Assembly (NCBI GenBank): GCA_035041965.1
Contig: JAPYMA010003011.1
Coordinates: 124,001 to 188,000, forward strand
Direction: 5' to 3'
Source of the DNA: Anisakis pegreffii
Lineage: Eukaryota; Nematoda; Chromadorea; Rhabditida; Anisakidae
DNA length: 64,000 nucleotides
In this document: positions 48,601-58,600 of the stretch, piece after piece
How positions within the stretch are numbered: the stretch's first letter is position 1
Layout: every line of letters begins with the position of its first letter
Position numbers and translations under genes: made by a program
The notes under the pieces: model-generated
The model's database searches: none
Seen by the model: only the letters and a program-made list of their open reading frames with translations
What the model was told of the DNA's origin: nothing

Positions 48601-51600
48601 ACCAAAAATATGAAACCACAGAGAAATTCAAATGCGAAACAGCAGATGAATTGAAGTGTGCGATCGATAAGCAACGCATGTGTTGAAATAAAAACATACC
48701 TGCCGCTAAGCACTTCGCAACGCGGATTGATTTTGGCTCAGATGAATCCCGACCAAAGTTTTGATCAACCGATTTTGCGCAAGTTATGATAAGTCGATTG
48801 CAAAAATATTTGCCATATATTATCTCACACTTCTCCAGCTCGCGGTTAACTAAAAACTCCCAGAATCTCATTAAGTATCATCCAACTGATGAGGAGGTCC
48901 AACCGGCAATGAATTCAAGTCTGCAAAAGTACCAGCTGAAATTGGCCAGTACCAGCATATACCTCAGGGTAGGGTAGTCAACATACAAGGATTAGTGTTT
49001 GATGTGATGATGATTAGAGACTCTGAAATATCGACTACAAAAAATATCGAAATAATTGCTGAGCTCCACGTCTGAATCTAATACACTCAATGGTGGTTCA
49101 TGTCACGCCTGCGAAATCTATTTCGTCGTTGGTTATTGATCAGTGACAGGTTTGATCAACTGTGCGAGCACTGTTCAGTGTTTTGGATACTAATCATTTG
49201 CTTACCATCCAGGATGTCTTTCGTGTAGCAGAGTTCGCATGTTTTTGGACATAACATTTCGTACTCGTTCGAGACTCCACAGACGTAGAATGCATTCGCA
49301 CAATCATCGTTGTAATTTCCGCAACCTGAAAAGGACATGAAACGAATGCGGTCATCAGTAGTTCAAGCAACTTCATATTCGAACCGAAAATTAATATTAA
49401 TAACACTGATACGATTATCTCTTCAGTACATGAAGATTCCATGTTCTCACATTTTCATGCAATTGACGAACTCCTAGGTTTCTTCATAAGTTAATTTCAG
49501 CGAGGAACTGATGAACCGAAAACGGACACAAAAGTAAATGCTGTTGAAAAGATTATAATCAATAAAAGGAAGAAATGGTGAAAGCGAACCGTCAACAGAC
49601 GATCTTCGAATTGCTAGTTCATCTGAAAACAAAAATCAAATCATAATAAATCGCTAAAAATAGAGCAATCACTTCACTGAACTTATTAGTTATAAGTTAC
49701 AACTTAAAAGTTTATATCAGACAATCAATCCAATTTTCCCTGCCAAGAAATTAAAAGCAAAACATAAGTAACCATACGAATGTGTTTATTCAACGGCGAT
49801 TATCGTCAAGAAACACACTATAAATCTCATATATTTGCAACAAGTATGACGCCTGGTGAGTGATTGTTGAAACAAAACAAGTATTTTCTTAATCCACCTT
49901 GGCCTTTACAGTTTCCGCATCTCTTCGGACACACTTGCTGAGATATTGCTAGTTTACACTGTGAGTCTTTGAGAGTGACGCAAAACGATTTCGTGTCTTC
50001 GCATTCTCCGCGAGCTGCAGAAAAAATGAAAATCGATTAGGAAGAATTGTCGAGCATGAATGATATCGTGAATATGTCATTACAAAGCGATAATTGAACT
50101 GTAATTAAAACTGGCTAAGAGCGAAAATTTCATGTTCTAAATCGCACACATTTTGTAGGGCATCCTAAATTAACGCTGAATTGATGGTTCACTCCGTTTC
50201 GAAAACGTTTATTTATACCAAAGCGATTTGACCAAAACGTGAGCTGCATAATGTAAACAACACGCATGCAAGAACATCGTTTAACGATAGCAATGTCCGT
50301 ACTGTCGACAATACGCACTTCTCATAAGCAACTTTCATCGCTCACTCATTGCTGGATTAACTTATTTAGCCAGTCCGTGCTCATTACAAATGAAATCTTC
50401 GCCTTCAGTATGACGAGTACCATTCAAAATCACCTCCCGCATCCACTTTTGAGCGGAGAGCTCACAACTGGGATCCCTGCATCCAAGTCCTCATTTGTCA
50501 TTCTGTTTCTCCTTTGGCCTCATATTCCCCTCCGCTAATATCATCTTCCTCACCCACTTAATCTTTCTTTCCTTTAGATTGTTGATCAATTCATTTTCTT
50601 CCGTGACACCCTTCAGCCAATTATTAGTTATAACTGACTGCGAAGGTCGCTAACTCATAACGCATGGAAAAAACTTTTGGCTGCTGAACTGTGCGTGTAC
50701 TAAATCAAATTTGTCTGCCGGTGATATCAGTGAACACCTGCATATCACGTATCATGCTTATGATGAATGCAACAGACACAGAATGAGATCAATTCGTGAA
50801 ATAATTAGACCTACATAACTTCGCAATCGGCAGAGGGCACTTCTCACACGTTTTCTGGCATCCTTTCTCGAACTCGGCATCCTCTCCACAATTCATGAAT
50901 AACTCAGTGCAATTACGGAACTCATCCTTACACCCTGTAAAACAAAACCTTATCAACCGCATCAATGAATATGCTATAACCACCAATGTCAACTATTTCA
51001 GTATCAGCAAACGGATACTTCTTGCTTTCCGCTATTCGTTTGAATTTCGAAACCTTTGATTTTTACCAATGTAATCGATTCTGAACTAAGGAACAATGGC
51101 TGATCGATAATGGAATAATTCCTGCCGAAGTATTTTTCGTCGGTAACAAAAAAACCAAAAAAGCAGTTAATTTAATGCACTAGCACTTTCAAAGTTATTT
51201 TCTATTGTGAACGGGATTAGTGTTTGGCTGCTCGCAATCAGTGAATGGCGATATGTATCTGAATCAAGTCAGTGCTGTTTCGTTCGAATCGAATTAGAAA
51301 CGAACCTGGATTTGGCATCTCCGGTGGGAGCGGAAACACTGAAAAGTGAACAAGTTGAAGGAATTTCACATCAGCGAAACGTACTCAAGCCAAGATACTC
51401 AAATCAAGCCAAATAGAATTAAAAACAATAATAATTCAGCGCATCAACTGATTCTCGCCCATCACTGCTTTATATCAACTTTTGGCCATGCTCATCCCAG
51501 TCTAGAATGCCAGTTTTGATGCCATAATTTAATTTCAGGAAGTCATTCTTTAGATTACACTCCAATTTTTTCACCAACAGCAACAGCGAAAAGGTCAAAG

Positions 51601-52536
51601 TGATTCATCAGAGGTCAATACACCTATTTGAGCTTGTCATTCTCACAAGAAAACACACATTTTCTTCCGCGTTTTCTTGTGACCGTCTTCATTCCTTCAA
51701 TAATATTTCACCGTTTGTTCTCCTTGGTCCATTGAATACCTTGGTTCGTGAGAGAGCCTACTGATACAAATATGCAGACAAAAATGTTGAAGGAAAGCGG
51801 ATAAACTTACGACTGCAGCATCGACATTTTTTTGGACAGTGTTCTTGTGCGACTCTCAGTTTGCATTGTTCCATTGAAAGCTTGTCGCAGAAGCTGTAGT
51901 CATCTTTGCAGTCTGCAATCAAATCCAAGAAAGTAAATTAGTGTTTTTATAGTATGAACCATGGGTTTCGATAGTGTTGGTCACCGAAATTCATGTACAT
52001 CAAATCGCATGAACGATGATGCGAAATCTGTTCAGGAATGCAATTTCAGGTAGCGATCGAGGATGAAGCGAAAAATATAATTGTTCTCAATGTGATTAAT
52101 TCATGAATTGTCACTATTAGACTCGAGTATCCGACTTTTCAGACAACAATTCATTCGGAACTGATCAGAAAATTTTCACATTATTTTTCACTTTTCGATG
52201 CTGCCAAAAATGCATGAATATCGAGAGGACGGTTTCGGAATGGCACAGATACTGGTTAATTTAGCTCGTGAAGCGTAAAACCCTGTATTAAAATGTACAA
52301 AACTTTGTAAGTGTGTAAGTATAAAATACATGATTCAATATTGACTTGAATATTCAGATTTTCTTGTTTATTCTGCAGTTTCTGCTTCGAAAATTGTCTA
52401 TTACCTTAAGGTCAGCCAAATTTCATACTTGTCATTCAAATGAAAATTTATATCAGATGTACTTACGATCGCATTCCGCGAGGACGGTTGGTATAAGGAG
52501 CACTAGGAATAAGGCATGAGGAGGTAGCATAACCAT
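26749..52536 (-). CDS. Gene 5: giant secreted ShK / four-cysteine repeat protein (55 exons, ~2551 aa)
   Basis: A minus-strand gene of about 25.8 kb. Order of parts: signal peptide, four ShK domains, 50 four-cysteine domains, one exon each. All introns are phase 1, all 53 internal exons have lengths divisible by three, and the summed coding length of 7656 bases is in frame. The domain exons follow a seven-exon higher-order repeat described in the entries below, where exon coordinates are given. The last three exons are the TA-TB-terminal module shared with other genes of the cluster. No second signal-peptide exon or stop-ended exon with a good 3' context was found between the ShK block and the array, so I join them; the alternative is a separate ShK gene ending at 49156. 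Predicted role: secreted, disulfide-rich, modular protein; no enzymatic motif and no His-rich tail seen. Resemblance to trichinellid poly-cysteine secreted proteins is a hypothesis. Confidence 0.72.
28003..28084 (-). pseudogene. Decayed B-type exon in a gene 5 intron
   Basis: Between exons 52 and 53 a minus-strand stretch reads DVKKMLYFAGDDQYCAGWFQ. Placed on the B1 pattern (first Cys, then Tyr, then the second Cys followed two residues later by Trp), it keeps the Tyr, the second Cys and the Trp, but has Leu at the first Cys and Gly at the third. It sits between an AG and a GTAAG, but its 82-base length breaks the phase-1 rule and the frame stops soon after. In gene 6 the same slot, between a truncated domain and the TA exon, holds an intact B exon (57381-57512). 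Confidence 0.45.
28678..30388 (-). repeat. Gene 5 exons 48-52: degenerate repeat tail
   Basis: Exons: 30233-30388 (A1), 29850-29981 (B2), 29562-29708 (A2), 28984-29109 (B1) and 28678-28824 (A-like). The order no longer follows the seven-exon plan. The last exon has the first three cysteines (NCQASSSQPFC, then SC) but runs into a proline-rich stretch (KPTPPKLVLPQP) and reaches its donor without a fourth Cys. Confidence 0.8.
30747..33416 (-). repeat. Gene 5 exons 41-47: higher-order unit U5
   Basis: Seven exons: 33261-33416 (A1, 156 bases, DDPIIIC), 32901-33026 (B1), 32325-32456 (B2), 31979-32125 (A2, 147 bases, EWVLHTC), 31590-31745 (A1, 156 bases, EHPIATC), 31344-31469 (B1) and 30747-30893 (A2, 147 bases). 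The unit is slightly drifted: the first A1 gained two codons compared with U2-U4 and the last A2 is one codon shorter and lacks the CYQL/CYKL signature. The intron after 31979 appears to begin with GC. Confidence 0.88.
31977..31978 (-). other. Non-canonical GC donor after gene 5 exon 44
   Basis: The exon ends GAAAAG and the intron begins GCGAGC, a good GC-AG donor context. It gives the expected 147-base exon and occupies the same unit position as the GC donor of exon 30. Confidence 0.6.
33570..36197 (-). repeat. Gene 5 exons 34-40: higher-order unit U4
   Basis: Seven exons: 36048-36197 (A1, 150 bases, DDPMIIC), 35678-35803 (B1), 35444-35575 (B2), 35120-35266 (A2, 147 bases, EWTLHTC), 34758-34913 (A1, 156 bases), 34362-34487 (B1) and 33570-33719 (A2, 150 bases, CYKMVIVC). 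The order, class signatures and lengths agree with U2 and U3. Confidence 0.9.
37380..37381 (-). other. Non-canonical GC donor after gene 5 exon 30
   Basis: The exon ends CGACAG and the intron begins GCATGT. This choice gives the expected 147-base phase-1 exon; no GT at the right phase is nearby. GC-AG introns are a known minor class in nematodes. Confidence 0.6.
38337..38530 (+). repeat. Purine-rich low-complexity tract in a gene 5 intron
   Basis: On the plus strand this part of the intron between exons 28 and 29 is strongly purine-rich (AGAAAGGA-like runs), pyrimidine-rich in the transcribed sense. Long open frames here are a by-product of composition. Confidence 0.6.
40083..42703 (-). repeat. 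Gene 5 exons 20-26: higher-order unit U2
   Basis: Seven exons in the standard order: 42554-42703 (A1, 150 bases, starts GDPLVLC), 42201-42326 (B1), 41508-41639 (B2), 41219-41365 (A2, 147 bases, starts EWVIETC), 40993-41148 (A1, 156 bases, EYPMAIC), 40546-40671 (B1) and 40083-40232 (A2, 150 bases, CYQLILYC). Exon lengths match U3 and U4 exactly at all seven positions. Confidence 0.9.
43188..45680 (-). repeat. Gene 5 exons 13-19: higher-order unit U1
   Basis: Seven exons: 45525-45680 (A1), 45183-45308 (B1), 44848-44979 (B2), 44533-44679 (A2), 44104-44259 (A1), 43492-43617 (B1) and 43188-43337 (A2, 150 bases). Exon 16 (44533-44679) is abnormal: the second cysteine is Arg (DGFRYKLEASCC), and an extra Cys follows the third as in exon 12. 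The last A2 has the CYQL and STMLGV signature that marks the 150-base A2 class in every unit. Confidence 0.88.
45973..48849 (-). repeat. Gene 5 exons 6-12: partial repeat units at the N-terminal edge
   Basis: Exons: 48700-48849 (A2, 150 bases), 48241-48396 (A1), 47894-48019 (B1), 47142-47297 (A1), 46733-46858 (B1), 46346-46477 (B2) and 45973-46119 (A2, 147 bases). The last four reproduce the first half of the seven-exon unit; the first three lack the B2-A2 part. The A1 exons here start with EDV, unlike the DDP or EYP/EHP of later units. Exon 12 has five cysteines because an extra Cys follows the third (AACCAIF). Several of these exons contain no long ATG-started frame and were placed by splice sites and cysteine spacing. 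Confidence 0.85.
47361..47430. repeat. Double hairpin in a gene 5 intron
   Basis: Two perfect stem-loops follow each other in the intron between exons 8 and 9. The first pairs 47361-47373 (GCACATAGTCCTC) with 47382-47394. The second pairs 47391-47406 (GTGCAAAATGAATGGA) with 47415-47430. A third, near-identical copy of the first arm (GCACATACTCCTCTCA) begins at 47427. The arms of neighbouring stems overlap, so the structure can rearrange. Confidence 0.8.
49206..52536 (-). CDS. Gene 5 exons 1-5: signal peptide and four ShK domains
   Basis: Exon 1 (52467-52536) encodes a signal peptide with core ALFLVLLIPTVLA; two candidate ATGs lie at 52536 and 52530. Exons 2-5 (51811-51912, 50815-50934, 49898-50014, 49206-49325) each encode one ShK domain with six cysteines and the typical C-x3-C-x2-C end, for example CPKKCRCC, CQKTCEKC, CPKRCGNC and CPKTCELC. 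ShK domains are common in secreted nematode proteins. Exon 4 could also run on to a stop near 49827, but a phase-1 GT donor after NCKGQG allows splicing to exon 5. Exon 5 has a strong GTAAGC donor; reading through it would give a stop at 49156. The exon 5 to exon 6 join keeps phase. Confidence 0.75.
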
Positions 52537-52546
52537 ATAGATACCT
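52537..52546 (-). promoter_or_regulatory. Splice acceptor before gene 5 ATG
   Basis: TAGTTGCAG on the minus strand lies 8 bases before the first ATG and 14 before the second, in line with the acceptors of genes 1-4. Confidence 0.45.
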
Positions 52547-55500
52547 GCAACTAATGAGGACAACACTTTAAATTTTACTCAGTTGTCAATCGAATTGATG
52601 GTCTTTTTAACTATGGTTGCTCTTAAACAGTGATGGTGTACATGAAAAAGTAATGCACTTAGGCGAACGTTCCAGAAAAGTTGGTGATAGATGTACATCG
52701 AACCAATTGCTGAATCAAAGAATGTGTTGCGACGATGTTGCAAATAAGTTCAAAGTTTTGAAAAACGAAGTGAAATTTTTCATAAGAAACGGACATCATT
52801 AAAAATGTGACAGACATAAATTTAGGGAAATTTTAACACACATTAAAAGGAAAAGAGTGATACATTGAATCTTTCAATGACATTTTAAATGATTTGAAAT
52901 GGTCAATCAAATACGCTAGAGAAGCTAACGCAAATTTGGTTGTACGATAGAACTCGACTGGAATGAGTATATAGCAAGGACATCGAGCAGTCTGATACGA
53001 TGATGTAATATTCAACGGTTTGTTCGCTTCAGTAATTATGTTATGCAATGAATTTATGCATATTTTCATGGACTAAAAATCAGATTAATTTGTGTGACAA
53101 ATGTCCATACTATACATATTTATTGTTAGATGGCATTCCAATATTTTTAACTGTCAGATGAAATGCGTTATTGAATGCACTTACAGAAAATCGGATTAAT
53201 ATGTTCTGTCGTACTTCGATTTTCGATCAAACAATCAAATGAACACCGCCATTTTTATGAACTGGAGTTTCCAGATAATTTTTCTTGAGGGAAAGTCGAA
53301 TATCGATTCAGATATTTCACTAGTGTCGATCACTCTTCATTCACCTCGAGTTCATCAATTGCGTGTATGTGTGGTCACAATACTAGTCACTTTCCGAGAA
53401 AACAAAATCTCCAGTTATTTTATCATCATAAACATCTAGATGTGCGCCCAACCTTTTCGATTCCATTGTTTTCGTTGAGTTGGAACTGCAAAATTTATTT
53501 GTCTTAATGTCAGCTGGTTCATTATCCGTTGGATTAGCGATGGAAGTAGGAGAAATGAATGAAAAATATTGATGACGTTCTCATTCGGGAAAGAAACAGG
53601 GGCACATGAAGGGAAATTTATGAACACGGGCAGTCATTCGGGAAATGTTTGTAGTTCAGTTTCAGAATTGCGTAAATTTGTGAGTTGACACAACTTGGTT
53701 ACTGATGGCATGGCATTAGAAAATGTCACAACCCTTATTTGAGGAGTTATGACCTCGGAGAAGCTGAATGCTTTCTTAACTACGTCTTTTAGGCTGGTAC
53801 AAAATCACAACTCGGTTTGTTCATGCTTTCCTTTTTAATCTCGCATCAGAATGGATTATTTCCTTTTCTTCATCTGCTCACATGCCAATGATTACTATGA
53901 ATCGCTGAAAGTACACGAACTGTCGTGTTTATGTCGTACTTAATCGCATTCCGCAAACGTAACTGCATTACGTTTTGAAAATAACACCGAAAAACGTTCA
54001 GTACGCATCGAGAAAGAAACCGAAACGTTGATTCTGTGCAAATCAATACCTCACTCAGTGACAATATTCAAAACATTTAATCGATGAACTGAATGCGTGC
54101 ATAATCACTGTTAACTGACTCCAGCATTTGAAAATTTCGGAAATTACGATTGGACCGGTCAGTAAAGACATATCGATATTCCAAGATACAGTAAGCACGT
54201 GTTTGAAGTATTTCTGACGAAATACTTCTTAACACACAGACTCTTTCGGATCAAAAATTGCGAGCCACTTTTTCGAGAAGACACTCAACGTGCCTATCGT
54301 GCTGTCGACGAATTGCTGGACAAAAACGGCTCAACAAACATCACTTTGGTTTCAGAACCACCATTTCAAATATTAAGCACTCTACGGATAAACCTTCCCG
54401 CTGTAATCAGTTGTAAGTACTGCTGTCATCAATATTAACACATACTCGCTAAATCAACCGTGACCGGTCAATCTGCCCAAAGATATTTTGCCTAACGACA
54501 GTTTGTGTAGAGACACACTGCCTAACGGAGAATTTGCCTAACGGATAGTTCGCCTAACGGACTGTTTGCCTAAGAAACAGTTTGCCTATTAGGCGAAATA
54601 TCCATTGAAAAACCGTGAGTTAGGCAAACTGTCCGTTAGGCAATGTGTCTCTAGGCAGACCGACCGAGTGCCGAATCAACAGAACGCTTCACTGAAGTAC
54701 CAACAAGGCATCAATCGACATCTAATCAGTTTGAAACATCTCTCGTTGTCGGCACTTCCTTTTTTGGGATCGACCTATGTCCACTCATTGACTCCTTCAG
54801 TTATAATTGATTCACATGTAATTAACTTGATCTCAGTTTATAGTGGACTCTCAATTTGCATAACTTTTGGGAACCTTTTTAAAAATGATTTATCTGACGA
54901 TGAATTAGTTCGCACTGTGCGGGATTGCAGCTATCATCTTCAACTGATTTGTTTAATTTTCAATTGCTTAATGTCTTCGCATCGGAGGTTGGCACGAGCT
55001 TCTTCATTGATGATAATTCCATCGAACAAGCAGTGTTTCATTCAATAATGCTGGGTTGCTGAATAGTGATAATTTCAAATTCGGAACTGTTCATATTTCA
55101 ATTGTAGCTAGTCATACGAACGATCGACATGAAATCCTGGTATTTATATTGATTCAAAAGATGACGATTTCGACTGTTCGTTGTTTGGTCAGTGTGCTGG
55201 TTTTGTGTGATGCTGAAACAGGCGTTAATTCTTCATTCTGTTACTTATGCAATGAAAGCACAATAAAAACATATCTACCATACTAACGGAGATTAAATAT
55301 CGAATGATACAACGGCTTGATGAAATGTGCAACATTTTATATAGTTCGAGGTTGAAAGCGAGCCCTGTGCGGTCTGATTAAAGTAGCGAACAAACAAAGC
55401 GTGCATGCAGTGGTATTTATTTCATATAGTTAATGTAAGTGTTGATGCATTATTTCCAATGCAAACGATTCTTCAATGTGAAAAGTGCTTGTGAGCAAAA

Positions 55501-55682
55501 TCTGTTAGACAAAATCCGTATTGCTTCATTGTCGAGTAGTCGACGTTGATGAAAAGTGTTATTAATATTATGCATCAGTGGGATGAAGAATAATTTCATA
55601 AGTTAAAATGGAGACAATAAAAACACAACGATGATTCATCATCACTGCTTAAGATATTGCAACAGCAGATAACAGGCGACGA
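52547..55682. other. Gene 5 / gene 6 intergenic region
   Basis: No family exon is visible. A small palindromic element lies at 54459-54673. Plus-strand frames at 52617-52802, 54605-55048 and 55056-55286 have no motif, and the second begins inside the palindromic element. A minus-strand AATAAA (TTTATT at 55416-55421) is about 260 bases beyond the gene 6 stop. Confidence 0.55.
54459..54673. mobile_element. Small palindromic foldback element (MITE-like)
   Basis: About 215 bases, closely related to 8374-8555: the ends carry CGGTCAATCTGCC or variants, the arms carry GCCTAACGGA-type units, and the centre has the same CCTATTAGGCGAAATATCCATT, here continuous. It is flanked by the 7-base direct repeat AATCAAC (54452-54458 and 54674-54680). 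No coding capacity. Confidence 0.72.
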
Positions 55683-58600
55683 CTACTGACGAATGAACGG
55701 AGAAGTCCTCTTATATCGATGTTGAATGCAGTTGATAAGTTGAGGGGACAGAGAGTAAAGTAAATTTGATGAGAGCGTTATGCTGGGTGAGCCGAATCTT
55801 CCCCTGCATTCATCTAACAGCAAATCGCAAACACTTGTTCCTATCGCTGCCTTACATCGTGCCATTAAATCCTCTGCAAATAAACAATCATTCATTCATC
55901 CAATAATCGATCATTTCAAACGTGTGCATCAGCATCATCATCAAATCGCACACAACATTTAGAGCGATTAACAAGAAATGTCGCTGGTGTATATAACAGA
56001 AGACGGAGAAGACATCTGAACTATGTTGATGGAAAATTATGTACTAGACAACAGTGGTGAACCCTTGATTATCTGTTTGATAAGATGGCTCTTTAAGCGA
56101 GTAATGCATTGATCTGGGCAATGTTTGCACTTCGAAGTCATTCTATTCTCATACGGATATCTACGTTCTCCGAGCTTTCGACAGAAATAGTTCACCGTCC
56201 ACAAATGACTGTTCGGAATCGTAATTGGATTAAAAATGTCATCCATTCGGCTGGTAAGGCTTATTATAAGCACAAGCACTTACGCGCTGAAACACACAAC
56301 GCCACTGGCGTAGGCAGTTTCTCATATTTACCAATAACCGTTGACGTCACTGGTAAGCCCAAAGCTGTATAGCATTGTACCTTCCATGTGTTACATTTCG
56401 TGTGGTCGTGATGCACCTTACACATTGCCATGGCTCCTCCTGAATTGGAAATGAATTTAGAGATCACTTAATGGATACTTTCCATTAAAATGGGATGAAA
56501 ATGTGGTCGACTTATATCGCGCACAATAAGCTACTAATTCCTCCTTATCGACACGACTGTCTGCATTGCACTTACTTCCTAGTTTGAGTGATTCAGCTTT
56601 TAAAATAATCCCACCAATGCAAGCTTGAAGGATCCTCATGGAACTGACCTTCCGCGATGCAATTCCTGAGTGGTATGGGCATCTGATACACTCCTCCGTT
56701 TCCAATCTTCACCCTGGCTGATCCAGTTGCAACAGCACACTCTTCTTGTAATATTTCACACTGTGGCCCATATAGCGTCTTACAATTTGCGATGATGATC
56801 TCTGAATACACTTATTATCTCATATGACGCGTGGCATTATCATTCGATAATACTGTAATGAAAAAAAAAGTTGGCGCAGGGCAACGAAGCCACATGTGGC
56901 CTGCTGTAACGTTTTCTGCATGCAATTTACAGACAATGTTGAGACATCATGGAATGATTCACTTTACTTCTGTAGGCAAGCAAAAGGATTTGGTGAACCA
57001 GCTGTTTGAACTGATAAGAATACAGATTAATTTAACAGGTTATACTAATGGTTCAGGGGTAGTAGTATCGACTACCACAGAAAAAAGATTTAAAATTGAT
57101 ATCGCTGAAGGACCCGAAACTTTCCACTTCTATTATCCACAGCGGTGAATTGGTACTGACATGGTGAAGAGGATTCGATCACGTCTGACGTTCAGGAGCA
57201 TATGATCCAGCTCACAGAATCATCAGAAGTGATCGCAGCTATAAAATTCATGCAAAATCTGGGTGTGCATCCATATAAATGGGATGATGGCATTCTCAAT
57301 CTTGCAGACCTTTTTGTGACAACAACACCATGAACATCAGAGAAGAGTTATGAGTACTATAACTCAGCAAAACAACATACGACTCTTTGCGCATTCCCAT
57401 TCGCTAACTGCTAATGGTCGTCCTTCATTCGACTTATCTTTCATGCATAAATTCATCATGGTGATGCATTCGGAGAATCCGTGGTAAATATAACAATTCA
57501 ATTCCTCCACATCTGCAACAACCCGAAAACTGAATACTGACACCATCCTGATAATTGATTATTGATACTGTCTTCATAATTATTATCTAACGTGCCCTTC
57601 AGAATACCTAACAAGATACTTGATGGTGTCATAAAATATTCAACAATCTTTAAAAATGATTTTACGAATTCTACCCACAAGTAGAAGTAATTAGTTACGT
57701 ATGGAGACGATTTGTCGACATCTACGAGTCCGACAATGTTGGAACTTAACAATGAAATTAGAACTAGATACATTATATGGAAGAGTTATTCAGAAATAGA
57801 AATTAATGGACCTGAACATTAGAATATATCTGGGAAGTATTCATAAACAATGAATAGGGAACTATCCAAAATTACTGAAAACTAGCAACTTGACAATGAG
57901 AGAGAAGTTCTGCTATGATAAGCACTGCTCGCTATCGGTCATATTTCTAGGTCATAGCGTTACGGACGAGAACATGTGCGCGACATATGAATTAAATCCA
58001 GCGCATGTTGCAAATACGAGAAACATTTCAGTATTTCACGGTTGTTAACGGTAATTTTAAGCCTTCTAGACTTTGTTTGTGAACATGTATGGTGGTGATC
58101 ATCACATATTATCACTGTCATCCAGTGGGCACCTCTGATGTATCCATAAAGCAAGAGGAAATGCTGCAAGGAATCGATTTTTGATACATTACCTGGAATG
58201 TATGGAGTAAAATGAAGATTCAGTCTGCTATTGCTAGCCAATTTTGAGCGATTACAGAAGTTAAATCCATACGTCTGCGTGCATCTCACCGCCAAAATTT
58301 CTGCAAATATACTACTCCAATGAAAGTGAATCAACAGGGAAATATCTGCTAACGAATGAACCAAATACGAATGGAAGCCGTAGAACTGCATAAACGGTCA
58401 TCACAGTCGCGAAGAACGACGGTTTGACTAATCTACTGCCTGTGCGACAGCAAAGAAAATGCCAGCAGTGTTCATGGTTAGAGGCGCTGAACCGTTTCTT
58501 ACCTGAATTGGCCAGGCTAATCCGTGTTTTTAACGCTACTGGCCACAACGCGCTTCCATTCGTTCTTCGACTTTACCTCGCTTTGCCAGGTTTTTCCAAT

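Noticed and set aside
49827..50014. ShK exon 4 read as a terminal exon ending at a stop near 49827
   Set aside because: A phase-1 donor after NCKGQG and the following in-phase ShK exon 5 make splicing more likely, but a truncated isoform cannot be excluded.
54605..55048. Plus-strand frame of 147 codons
   Set aside because: It starts inside the palindromic element and shows no motif.
57498..57773. Signal-peptide-like start (MYLVLISLLSSNIVGLV) that could begin a separate short gene with exons 57381-55683
   Set aside because: There is no phase-1 donor to join it to the B exon and no acceptor before the ATG as in the other genes. The architecture (B-TA-TB-terminal, as in gene 4) keeps it as an alternative.
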